Shown: piece by piece, positions 1-5,080 of the stretch
Position numbering within the stretch: the stretch's first letter is position 1
How the letters are laid out: every line of letters begins with the position of its first letter
Origin: an uncultured Roseiflexaceae bacterium
GTDB lineage: Bacteria; Chloroflexota; Chloroflexia; Chloroflexales; Roseiflexaceae
Length of the DNA: 7,095 bases
Assembly (NCBI GenBank): GCA_937974195.1
Contig: CALJIC010000138.1
Coordinates: forward strand, 1 to 7,095
Direction: 5' to 3'
The notes under the pieces: generated by a model
What the model saw: the letters and a program-made list of their open reading frames with translations, nothing else
The model's database searches: none
Told to the model about the DNA's origin: nothing
Position numbers and translations under genes: made by a program

Positions 1-20
1 GCATTCCTTGCGGGGGTGGC

Positions 21-48
21 CTGGCGGGGGCCGCTAGGTCCCCGCCAG
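21..48. other. Strong GC-rich hairpin, possible terminator of an upstream gene
   Basis: Arms CTGGCGGGG (21-29) and CCCCGCCAG (40-48) are perfectly complementary over 9 bp. Pairing can continue inward through a G-T wobble (30/39) and two C-G pairs (31/38, 32/37), leaving a GCTA tetraloop. That would be a very stable 12-bp stem. No T tract follows on either strand, so it is not a classical Rho-independent terminator. It sits immediately before the tandem repeat and may end transcription of a gene lying left of the window, or may belong to the repeat element. The structure is certain; its function is not. Confidence 0.5.
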
Positions 49-50
49 CG

Positions 51-302
51 GGGAGCGCGAGGGGGCGACAGCCCGCCTCACAGACGACGCACGCCGCCTC
101 ACGTCAGGCAGTCCCAAGCATGCCCGGAGAGAGCAGTACTGGGCGCGCCCGGAGGAGAAGGGGAGCGCGAGGGGGCGGGAGCCCGCCTCGCAGACGACGC
201 ACGCTGCCTCACGTCAGGCCGTCCCAAGCATGCCCGGAGAGAGCAGTACTGGGCGCGTCCGGAGGAGAAGGGGAGCGCGAGGGGGCGGGAGCCCACCTCG
301 CA
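51..302. repeat. 110-bp direct tandem repeat, about 2.3 copies
   Basis: Copy 1 is 51-160, copy 2 is 161-270 and a partial copy 3 is 271-302. Copies 1 and 2 differ at 6 of 110 aligned positions with no gaps; copy 3 matches copy 2 over 32 bases with one mismatch and then diverges. Each unit opens with a purine-rich GGGAGCGCGAGGGGGCG block containing a near-palindromic GGCGGGAGCCCGCC core in copy 2. Each also contains the 8-bp palindrome CAGTACTG (134-141, 244-251). GGGCGCGCCC (141-150) is a perfect palindrome in copy 1 but is broken by one change in copy 2. The period is not a multiple of three, so open frames crossing it are incidental. The array starts abruptly at about base 50, so it probably does not extend further left. 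Function unknown; an intergenic repeat family is the simplest reading. Confidence 0.9.
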
Positions 303-464
303 CTATATGCACGCCGCGCCGATGCGGTCGTGCGCCCGGAGATTCCTGCCCGGATTTCAGCTGGGATGTGTCGAATGTTGGGTGCGCCGGTCGACTAACT
401 GGTGAGAGACGAAAGCGGCCGCGGAGCGCATCGCCGCGCGGCACAACAGCAGGGCAGGAGTGAT
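303..464 (+). promoter_or_regulatory. Leader region of the MFS gene with ribosome binding site
   Basis: This gene-free stretch runs from the degenerate end of the tandem repeat to the MFS start. It is less GC-extreme than the repeat. I see no convincing -35/-10 pair; weak -10-like strings such as GAATGT (373-378) lack a partner. The useful element is AGGAG at 456-460, four bases before the ATG at 465, which fixes the start of the permease. An upstream in-frame start at 402 would add 21 Arg-rich hydrophilic residues without a ribosome binding site and is rejected. Confidence 0.5.
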
Positions 465-1805
465 ATGAAGACCTTCGCAGCGGTTCTGGGGAACTCTCTG
501 GCGGCATCTCTCATCAATACTGTTGTTTGGTTTGCTGTCACCTTCTGGGTCTACCTGGAGACGACCTCGGTCGTCGCCACGTCGGTGATGGCCGGCATCT
601 ACACCGGCACCGTCGCCATCTCGGGCTTCTTCCTCGGCTCTCTGGTCGACCGCTTCCCGAAGAAGGCCGTCATGCTGCTCTCCAGCGGCGCGTCGCTGGC
701 GCTCTACCTGGCCGCCGGCGCGATCTACCTGCGCTCGCCCGAGGGCGCGCTCTCCGACGCCGCCAGCCCGCTGCTCTGGGCCTTCATCGTGCTCACGCTG
801 CTGGGCGCCCTCGCGGGGAACCTGCGCGGGATCGCGCTCTCGACGCTGGTGACGCTGCTGGTGCCCGAGGAGCGCCGCGACCGGGCCAACGGCCTCGTCG
901 GCACCGCCAACGGCGTGGCCTTCCTCGCCGCCTCGATCCTCAGCGGCCTGGGCGTCGGCTTCCTGGGCATGTCCTGGGTGCTCTTCCTGGCCGTGGCGCT
1001 GACGGGCCTCGTGATCGCGCACCTCTGGGCGCTCCCGATCCCCAGGGGCGTGGCGGGCCAGAGCGAGGCGCAGGGCGGCATGATCGACCTGCCGGGCACG
1101 ATCGCCGCGATCCGGCTGGTGCCGGGGCTGTTCGGGCTGATCTTCTTCAACACCTTCAACAACTTCCTGGGCGGGGTCTTCATGGCGCTGATGGACGCCT
1201 ACGGCCTGCTGCTGGTGTCGGTGCAGGTGTGGGGCGCGCTGTGGGGCTTCCTGAGCCTGGGCTTCATCGTCGGCGGGATGGTGGTGGCGCGGCGCGGGCT
1301 GGGGCGCTCGCCGCTGCGCACGCTGTTCCTGGCGAACATCGTGATGTGGACGATCTGCTGCGTGTTCACGCTCCAGGCGTCGATCGCGCTGCTGACGGCC
1401 GGCATGTTCATCTGGCTGTGCCTGATCCCGGTGGTCGAGGCGGCCGAGCAGACCATCCTGCAGCGGACGATCGCGCCCGAGCGGCAGGGGCGGGTGTTCG
1501 GCTTCGCCCAGAGCCTCGAGCAGGCGGCCACGCCGGTCACGGCGCTGCTGATCGGCCCGATCGCCGAGTTCGTCTTCATCCCGTTCATGACGAGCGGGGC
1601 GGGCGTGGAGCTGCTCGGCGGCTGGTTCGGCACCGGCGCCGACCGCGGCCTGGCGCTGCTGTTCACGCTGGCGGGCGTGGTCGGGCTGGTCGTCACGCTG
1701 CTGGCGATGCGCTCGGGCGCCTACCGCACCCTGGCGGGGAACGAGCGCGCCCCCGCGCCGAGCCTCACGCTCCAGGAGGTGCCCGCCGCGGCCCCGGCGC
1801 CCTGA
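465..1805 (+). CDS. MFS permease, drug-efflux (DHA3-like) type
   Basis: A 446-residue integral membrane protein of the major facilitator superfamily, expected to export a small molecule by proton antiport. About a dozen hydrophobic segments span residues 5-420. The MFS motif A follows helix 2 as G58-x-x-x-D62-R63-x-x-K66-K67, in the loop to helix 3. A central hydrophilic stretch (about 193-212) separates the two six-helix halves. The second half has the QRTIAPERQGRVFG loop (333-346) seen in MefA/DHA3-like exporters. The tail after 420 is Pro/Ala-rich and probably cytoplasmic. Length is normal and the frame intact. AGGAG precedes the ATG by four bases. No sugar-porter signature is seen, so a link to the downstream glycosidase is not obvious. 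Codons 11-26 are richer in A/T than the rest of the gene, as is common near a translation start. The substrate cannot be told from sequence; family confidence is high. Confidence 0.9.
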   Translation: MKTFAAVLGNSLAASLINTVVWFAVTFWVYLETTSVVATSVMAGIYTGTVAISGFFLGSLVDRFPKKAVMLLSSGASLALYLAAGAIYLRSPEGALSDAASPLLWAFIVLTLLGALAGNLRGIALSTLVTLLVPEERRDRANGLVGTANGVAFLAASILSGLGVGFLGMSWVLFLAVALTGLVIAHLWALPIPRGVAGQSEAQGGMIDLPGTIAAIRLVPGLFGLIFFNTFNNFLGGVFMALMDAYGLLLVSVQVWGALWGFLSLGFIVGGMVVARRGLGRSPLRTLFLANIVMWTICCVFTLQASIALLTAGMFIWLCLIPVVEAAEQTILQRTIAPERQGRVFGFAQSLEQAATPVTALLIGPIAEFVFIPFMTSGAGVELLGGWFGTGADRGLALLFTLAGVVGLVVTLLAMRSGAYRTLAGNERAPAPSLTLQEVPAAAPAP

Positions 1806-1816
1806 GCGAGCGGCGT

Positions 1817-1867
1817 AGCAGCGTGCTGATGCCGGCGCGGCCGCGAGCCTGCGCCGGCATCGCTGCT
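1817..1867 (+). terminator. Long inverted repeat after the MFS gene, probable terminator without T tract
   Basis: Arms GATGCCGGCGC (1828-1838) and GCGCCGGCATC (1851-1861) pair perfectly over 11 bp around a 12-nt loop. After a 5-nt bulge (GTGCT, 1823-1827) on the left side only, the stem continues with AGCAGC (1817-1822) pairing to GCTGCT (1862-1867). It begins 11 bases after the MFS stop and would be very stable in RNA. No T run follows, so termination efficiency is uncertain; it could equally protect the 3' end of the mRNA or bind a protein. Confidence 0.55.
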
Positions 1868-1872
1868 CCGTG

Positions 1873-1881
1873 TGCTATCCT
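1873..1881 (+). promoter_or_regulatory. Candidate extended -10 promoter for the GH39 gene
   Basis: TGCTATCCT fits an extended -10 element (TG-N-TATnnT) and lies 42 bases upstream of the GTG start, giving a plausible short leader. No good -35 hexamer is present: the expected position falls inside the right arm of the preceding inverted repeat. Pattern match only. Confidence 0.35.
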
Positions 1882-1910
1882 AGAGCGGAGCGACGCCGCA
1901 TCACCACAGC

Positions 1911-1916
1911 GGAGGG
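1911..1916 (+). promoter_or_regulatory. Ribosome binding site fixing a GTG start
   Basis: GGAGGG ends six bases before the GTG at 1923. This is strong and well spaced, and supports GTG as the true start of the glycoside hydrolase. Confidence 0.8.
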
Positions 1917-1922
1917 ACACAC

Positions 1923-3608
1923 GTGAACGCTCCGGCCACCGCGCAGACGACGATCCGGGTCGACGCAGGCGCCTGGGTGGGTGAGCTGGCTCACAACTGG
2001 AACTACATCGGCTACGACGAGATCAACTACACCTACGTGCCCGAGGGGAAGGAGCTGCTCGCCAAATTCCGCGACTTCCAGGAGAAGCCCTACTACGTCC
2101 GCGCGCACCACCTCTTCTGCACCGGCAACTGCCACGCCACTCCCAAGTGGGGCTCCACCAACGCCTACCTCGAGGACGAGCACGGCAACCCGATCTACGA
2201 CTGGACCTTCGTCGACCTGACGTTCGACACGCTGCTCCAGCACGGCTGCAAGCCCTTCGTCGAGCTCGGCTTCATGCCGCAGGCCCTGGCGGACCCCGAG
2301 CACTACCGCGCCGATCAGGACACCTGGAACGCGCAGGTCTACCGCAGCGTCGGCTGGGCCTGCCCGCCCAAGGACTACACAAAGTGGCACGACCTGGTGT
2401 ACGCGCTGGTGCGCCACTGCATCGAGCGCTACGGCGAGGAGGAGGTCCGCAGCTGGTACTTTGAGCTGTGGAACGAGCCGGACATCTTCTACTGGCGCGG
2501 CAGCCGCGAGGAGTTCTTCAAGCTGTACGACTACACGGCGGCGGCGGTCAAAGCGGCCTGCCCCGCGGCGCGGATCGGCGGGCCCGGCACCACCAACCCG
2601 GCGCCCGGCAGCCGCGCGGCGGAGTACCTCGACGCGTTCCTGCGCCACTGCGCCGAGGGGCGCAACAGCGCGACCGGCGAGCGGGGCGCGCCGCTGGACT
2701 TCGTGAGCTTCCACGTGAAGGGCGGCGGCTACCGGGCCGACCCGCTGCACCGCAGGCAGAAGCCGCCCTCGGTCAAGCGGATCCTGCGCGACGTGGTCGA
2801 GGGCCACGCGATCATCAGCCGCTACCCGCAGTTCGCTCGGCTGGAGTGCGTGCTCTCCGAGATCGACCCGGACGGCTGGGCGGCGGGCGGCGTGTGGGAC
2901 AACGCCAACCTGAACTTCCGCAACACCGAGTACTACGCCAGCTTTGTGGCGGCCGCCTTCGACAAGGTGCGCCGCTTCGCCGCGGGCGTGGGGTGGGACG
3001 TGCGGCTGCTGACCTGGGCGTTCATGTTCGTGGGCGAGCGCTGCTTCGAGGGCACGCGCGCCTTCTCGACCCAGGGCATCGACAAGGCGATCCTGAACCT
3101 GTTCCGCATGTACGCCCGCGTCGGCACACGCGAGGTGCTGCTGGAGAGCAGCGATGCCCGCGACCCGCTGCAGTACGCGGACATGCACGGCTTCGACGAG
3201 GAGCCGGATGTGTCGGGCTTCGCGGCGCTGAGCGGCTCGAAGAGCCTGGAGGTCCTCATCTACCGCCACCACGACGACTGGGACCGGCGCGGGGAGCGCA
3301 CGGTGGCGCTGGAGCTTGTGAACCTGCCGTTCGAGGCCGGCGCCCTGACGCTGCGGCACTACCGCATCGACGCGGAGCACAGCAACGCCTACGCGGAGTG
3401 GGTGCGCCAGGGCCGGCCCATGTACCCGGCGCCCGGCCAGCGGGCGGCGATCAAAGCGCGCGAGGGGCTCGAGCTGCTGGAGCCGCCGCGCTCGGTCACG
3501 CCTGTGGGCGGCGCGCTCCGGCTCAGCTTCGCCATGCCGGCGCACGCCGTGTCGCTCCTCGTCCTCAGCGCCGAGGAGGCCCCACAGGCGCCCGGAGGCG
3601 CACCCTAG
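1923..3608 (+). CDS. GH39-family glycoside hydrolase (beta-xylosidase-like)
   Basis: A 561-residue retaining glycosidase of the GH39 type, whose members include beta-xylosidases and alpha-L-iduronidases. Residues about 20-425 form the (beta/alpha)8 barrel and about 430-555 the C-terminal beta-rich domain. The acid/base Glu is expected at E185 in FELWNEPD (180-187), the nucleophile at E313 in CVLSEIDPDGW (309-319); the spacing between them suits a clan A enzyme. Other landmarks are the His-rich loop RAHHLFCTG (60-68), SFHVKGGGY (262-270) and TWAFMFVGERCFEGTRAFSTQG (about 364-385). The N-terminus carries no signal peptide, so the enzyme should act in the cytoplasm on short imported glycosides. 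Start is GTG with GGAGGG six bases upstream. The frame is intact and the length normal. Xylose is the conventional substrate guess, but arabinosyl, glucosyl or natural-product glycosides remain possible. It converges on the cupin gene and has no visible sugar transporter beside it. Confidence 0.88.
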   Translation: MNAPATAQTTIRVDAGAWVGELAHNWNYIGYDEINYTYVPEGKELLAKFRDFQEKPYYVRAHHLFCTGNCHATPKWGSTNAYLEDEHGNPIYDWTFVDLTFDTLLQHGCKPFVELGFMPQALADPEHYRADQDTWNAQVYRSVGWACPPKDYTKWHDLVYALVRHCIERYGEEEVRSWYFELWNEPDIFYWRGSREEFFKLYDYTAAAVKAACPAARIGGPGTTNPAPGSRAAEYLDAFLRHCAEGRNSATGERGAPLDFVSFHVKGGGYRADPLHRRQKPPSVKRILRDVVEGHAIISRYPQFARLECVLSEIDPDGWAAGGVWDNANLNFRNTEYYASFVAAAFDKVRRFAAGVGWDVRLLTWAFMFVGERCFEGTRAFSTQGIDKAILNLFRMYARVGTREVLLESSDARDPLQYADMHGFDEEPDVSGFAALSGSKSLEVLIYRHHDDWDRRGERTVALELVNLPFEAGALTLRHYRIDAEHSNAYAEWVRQGRPMYPAPGQRAAIKAREGLELLEPPRSVTPVGGALRLSFAMPAHAVSLLVLSAEEAPQAPGGAP

Positions 3609-3618
3609 GCGCGCGGTG

Positions 3619-3726
3619 CCTCCCCCACGCGGCACAGGTCTGCTCGTCGACCGTGTTGCGCTCGCCGCGCTGGCTGAAGAAGAGCGCGTCGCCGGCCTCG
3701 TTCGGCGTGAAGCTACCGGAGCGGCC
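3619..3726 (-). pseudogene. Coding-like remnant of an unidentified gene behind the cupin stop
   Basis: Directly after the cupin TAG, and in the same frame, 36 minus-strand codons run from 3726 down to 3619. All but two end in G or C, while second positions carry many A and T, which is the pattern of real coding DNA in this genome. The peptide looks protein-like, containing FTPNEAGDALFF and RNTVDEQTCAAW. It has no start codon, so it cannot be an independent gene as it stands. The frame stays open to a TGA at 3567-3565, overlapping the end of the GH39 gene in antisense. The cupin already ends with an EILPP-type tail that I believe is usual for its family, so this is unlikely to be its normal C-terminus. 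I read it as the 3' scrap of a displaced gene; stop-codon readthrough is the alternative. I do not recognise the family. Confidence 0.4.
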
Positions 3727-4773
3727 CTACCCGTGGTCCGGCGGGAGGATCTCGAGGTTGAACTGAGCCGCGTAGGCCTGGAACCGCTCCAGCATCTCCT
3801 GCGTGAGCTGCGGCATCGTCTCATCGCCGTGCACCGTCGGCGTTCCGACGGCCGAGAAGTACTGCTCGAAGCCGGCCGGCTCGTACACGACGAGCATGCG
3901 CGCCGGGGTGCTCCCCTCGTTTTTGAAGGTGTGGACCGTGCCGCTCGGCACGTGGACGCAGGCGCCGGGGCCGCCGCGGACGGCCTGATCGCCGGCGCGG
4001 ATGGTGAGGTCCCCCTCCAGCACGTAGAACAGCTCGGACTCCGCGTGGTGGATGTGCGGCGGCGGGCCGCCCCCAGGCACGACGAACACCTCGAGGGCGG
4101 CGTAGGCGCTGTTCGTCTGCTCGCCCGATATCAGGGGCGTCATCCGGTGGTCGGCGAGCCAGTAGGCCGGCTTCTCCGCCGTCGGCCGGAAGATCGTGAG
4201 CCCTGTCTGTGCGATCATCGCTTCATCCCCTCGTTTCCCCGGGCCGGCCTGGGCCCCGCCGCCCGGGATCTCGATCCCGACCGCCGCGTTCTCCTCGGGT
4301 GTGGCGAGCCAGTGCCCGTAGCTGGCGCTCGCAGCGGCGAAGCGCGCGAGCTCCTCGGACGTCGGGGGCCGCGATGCCTCCGACAGCGGCCGCCCCGTCT
4401 CCTGGAAGAAGCGGCCCATCCGCCTGCTCGTGATGATCAGGCTGACCGCCGGCTCGCTGGAGCGGTTGCGCCAGGCGTGCCGCGCGCTGCCCGGCACGTG
4501 GACGTAGTCGCCCGTCTGCGCCACCACCCACGTGTAGCCCCGGCCGTTGTATCTCAGGCCCTCCATCGAGCCGGAGAGGATCAGGAAGTCCTCGATATCC
4601 GCGTGGGCGTGAAGCGGCACCGAGACCCCGGGCGGGACCGTGCCCCTCAGCATGCAGAGGTCGGTGTGCTCGTCCTCCAGCGAGGTCAGGTACTCGATCG
4701 TCGGGCCGAAGTGATCGGTTGCCCCGACGCGCTCGGTGGCCAGGCCGGTGGCGTTATTCCTCTCAGGTCGCAT
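3727..4773 (-). CDS. Two-domain cupin protein (bicupin), probable fusion of two cupin genes
   Basis: A 348-residue soluble protein with two complete cupin beta-barrels. In domain 1 (about 20-170) motif 1 is G49-x5-H55-x-H57-x3-E61-x6-G68, and motif 2 runs G88-x5-P94...H99-x3-N103. In domain 2 (about 190-345) motif 1 is G234-x5-H240-x-H242-x4-E247-x6-G254, and motif 2 is G270-x5-P276-x-G278-x2-H281-x3-N285. Each domain thus keeps a three-His/one-Glu metal site. Such proteins may be dioxygenases, isomerases or ligand-binding proteins; the reaction cannot be named. Each half resembles a free-standing small cupin of roughly 150-180 residues. They are joined by a Gly-rich linker (171-185) in which a ribosome binding site and ATG (M186) persist, so the second domain may also be made separately. 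The ATG at 4773 is chosen because AGGAGG lies seven bases upstream; the longer frame to 4980 starts with an Arg/Pro-rich non-cupin sequence. It is divergent from the XRE-ATPase regulator, which may control it. Confidence 0.87.
   Translation of the reverse strand: MRPERNNATGLATERVGATDHFGPTIEYLTSLEDEHTDLCMLRGTVPPGVSVPLHAHADIEDFLILSGSMEGLRYNGRGYTWVVAQTGDYVHVPGSARHAWRNRSSEPAVSLIITSRRMGRFFQETGRPLSEASRPPTSEELARFAAASASYGHWLATPEENAAVGIEIPGGGAQAGPGKRGDEAMIAQTGLTIFRPTAEKPAYWLADHRMTPLISGEQTNSAYAALEVFVVPGGGPPPHIHHAESELFYVLEGDLTIRAGDQAVRGGPGACVHVPSGTVHTFKNEGSTPARMLVVYEPAGFEQYFSAVGTPTVHGDETMPQLTQEMLERFQAYAAQFNLEILPPDHG
4216..4232 (-). promoter_or_regulatory. Internal ribosome binding site and start inside the bicupin gene
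   Basis: On the minus strand GAGGGG (4232-4227) is followed after eight bases by ATG (4218-4216), codon 186 of the bicupin and the natural first residue of the second cupin domain. This would allow separate translation of a 163-residue single-domain cupin. It looks like the preserved start of a formerly separate downstream gene. Confidence 0.5.
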
Positions 4774-4777
4774 TGTG

Positions 4778-4787
4778 CTCCCTCCTT
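4778..4787 (-). promoter_or_regulatory. Ribosome binding site of the bicupin gene
   Basis: The minus strand reads AAGGAGGGAG from 4787 to 4778. Its AGGAGG core ends seven bases before the ATG at 4773, near-ideal spacing, and decides this start against longer in-frame options. Confidence 0.8.
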
Positions 4788-4837
4788 CATGTGACACGGC
4801 TGGTGCAGCTGCCCTGCGGGAAGTGTGTGGGGCGGGG

Positions 4838-4869
4838 CCGCCGCGCTCCCCGTCTCCGCGCCGCGGCGG
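4838..4869. other. GC-rich inverted repeat in the cupin leader
   Basis: CCGCCGCG (4838-4845) and CGCGGCGG (4862-4869) pair over 8 bp with a 16-nt loop. If the cupin gene is transcribed from the candidate promoter near 4951-4980, this hairpin lies in a leader of about 170 nt. In DNA this GC-rich such a repeat may be chance. The rest of 4774-4950 shows nothing else I can support. Confidence 0.3.
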
Positions 4870-4950
4870 GATGCGGAGCGCAGGCTGCCCCTGGCGGCGC
4901 GATCCTTGCAGCACCCAGCGGGCGAACCGCATCGCCTGTGTCTGTGGGAC

Positions 4951-4980
4951 AGCATATCGCAGAGGCGGGTCCGATGGCAT
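4951..4980 (-). promoter_or_regulatory. Candidate promoter for the bicupin gene
   Basis: On the minus strand ATGCCA (4980-4975, four of six matches to TTGACA) is followed after 18 bases by TATGCT (4956-4951), a good -10 match. The implied leader is about 170 nt. A TATCGC motif (4955-4960, plus strand) overlaps the -10 element. Confidence 0.35.
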
Positions 4981-4987
4981 GCCTCCG
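4972..4987. promoter_or_regulatory. Imperfect palindrome between the divergent genes, possible operator
   Basis: GGCATGCC (4976-4983) is a perfect 8-bp palindrome. After two mismatched positions per side it continues with CG (4972-4973) and CG (4986-4987). It lies between the two candidate divergent promoters and overlaps the proposed cupin -35, a sensible place for a dimeric regulator to bind. No protein can be assigned. Confidence 0.3.
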
Positions 4988-4989
4988 AC

Positions 4990-5007
4990 TTATCGCGCAC
5001 CTATCGC
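4990..5007 (+). promoter_or_regulatory. Direct repeats of TATCGC one helical turn apart, possible operator
   Basis: TTATCGCGC (4990-4998) and CTATCGCCC (5001-5009) share TATCGC at 4991-4996 and 5002-5007, 11 bp apart, so on the same DNA face. A third TATCGC is at 4955-4960 and a partial ATCGC at 4931-4935. The pair lies just upstream of the regulator's candidate -10, where an activator or autorepressor would sit. Confidence 0.35.
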
Positions 5008-5012
5008 CCGGC

Positions 5013-5018
5013 TACACT
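5013..5018 (+). promoter_or_regulatory. Candidate -10 element of the regulator gene
   Basis: TACACT fits TAnnnT and lies about 60 bases before the regulator start. The hexamer 17 bases upstream, TTATCG (4990-4995), is a poor -35, as might be expected of an activator-dependent promoter. Confidence 0.35.
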
Positions 5019-5063
5019 TCCCGGGGACATCTGAGAGCAAGGAGGGGCCGCCGCATGTTCCAC

Positions 5064-5073
5064 GGAGGAAGGA
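5064..5073 (+). promoter_or_regulatory. Ribosome binding site of the regulator gene
   Basis: GGAGGAAGGA ends seven bases before the ATG at 5081 and marks it as the real start. The in-frame extension upstream to 4736 overlaps the cupin start region and has no domain content. Confidence 0.75.
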
Positions 5074-5080
5074 CCGGACA

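Noticed and set aside
51..302. Tandem repeat as a CRISPR array
   Set aside because: The whole 110-bp unit is repeated, including what would be the spacer, and no cas gene is nearby.
16..405. Overlapping open frames on both strands across the tandem repeat region
   Set aside because: They exist because GC-rich DNA has few stops. The 110-bp period shifts frame with each copy, so the same DNA is read in different frames; there is no ribosome binding site and no domain.
402..464. Longer N-terminus for the MFS protein
   Set aside because: The added 21 residues are Arg/Gln-rich and hydrophilic; the ribosome binding site points to the ATG at 465.
527..1984. 485-aa open frame overlapping the MFS gene on the plus strand
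   Set aside because: Arg/Gly/Pro/Ala-rich shadow translation without domains; the MFS frame has clear membrane segments and motif A.
3616..3635. GTGCC/GGCAC inverted repeat as a terminator for the convergent GH39 and cupin genes
   Set aside because: Only a 5-bp stem with a 10-nt loop and no T tract on either strand; too weak to call.
1875..3824. 649-aa open frame antisense to the GH39 gene
   Set aside because: Low-complexity Arg/Val/Ala/Gly-rich shadow; the plus strand encodes a recognisable hydrolase with catalytic motifs and a ribosome binding site.
3616..4794. 392-aa plus-strand open frame across the cupin gene
   Set aside because: Shadow of the minus-strand bicupin, whose two cupin motif pairs are unambiguous.
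4736..5080. 115-residue N-terminal extension of the regulator
   Set aside because: It overlaps the cupin start and promoter region and has no domain; a ribosome binding site precedes the ATG at 5081.
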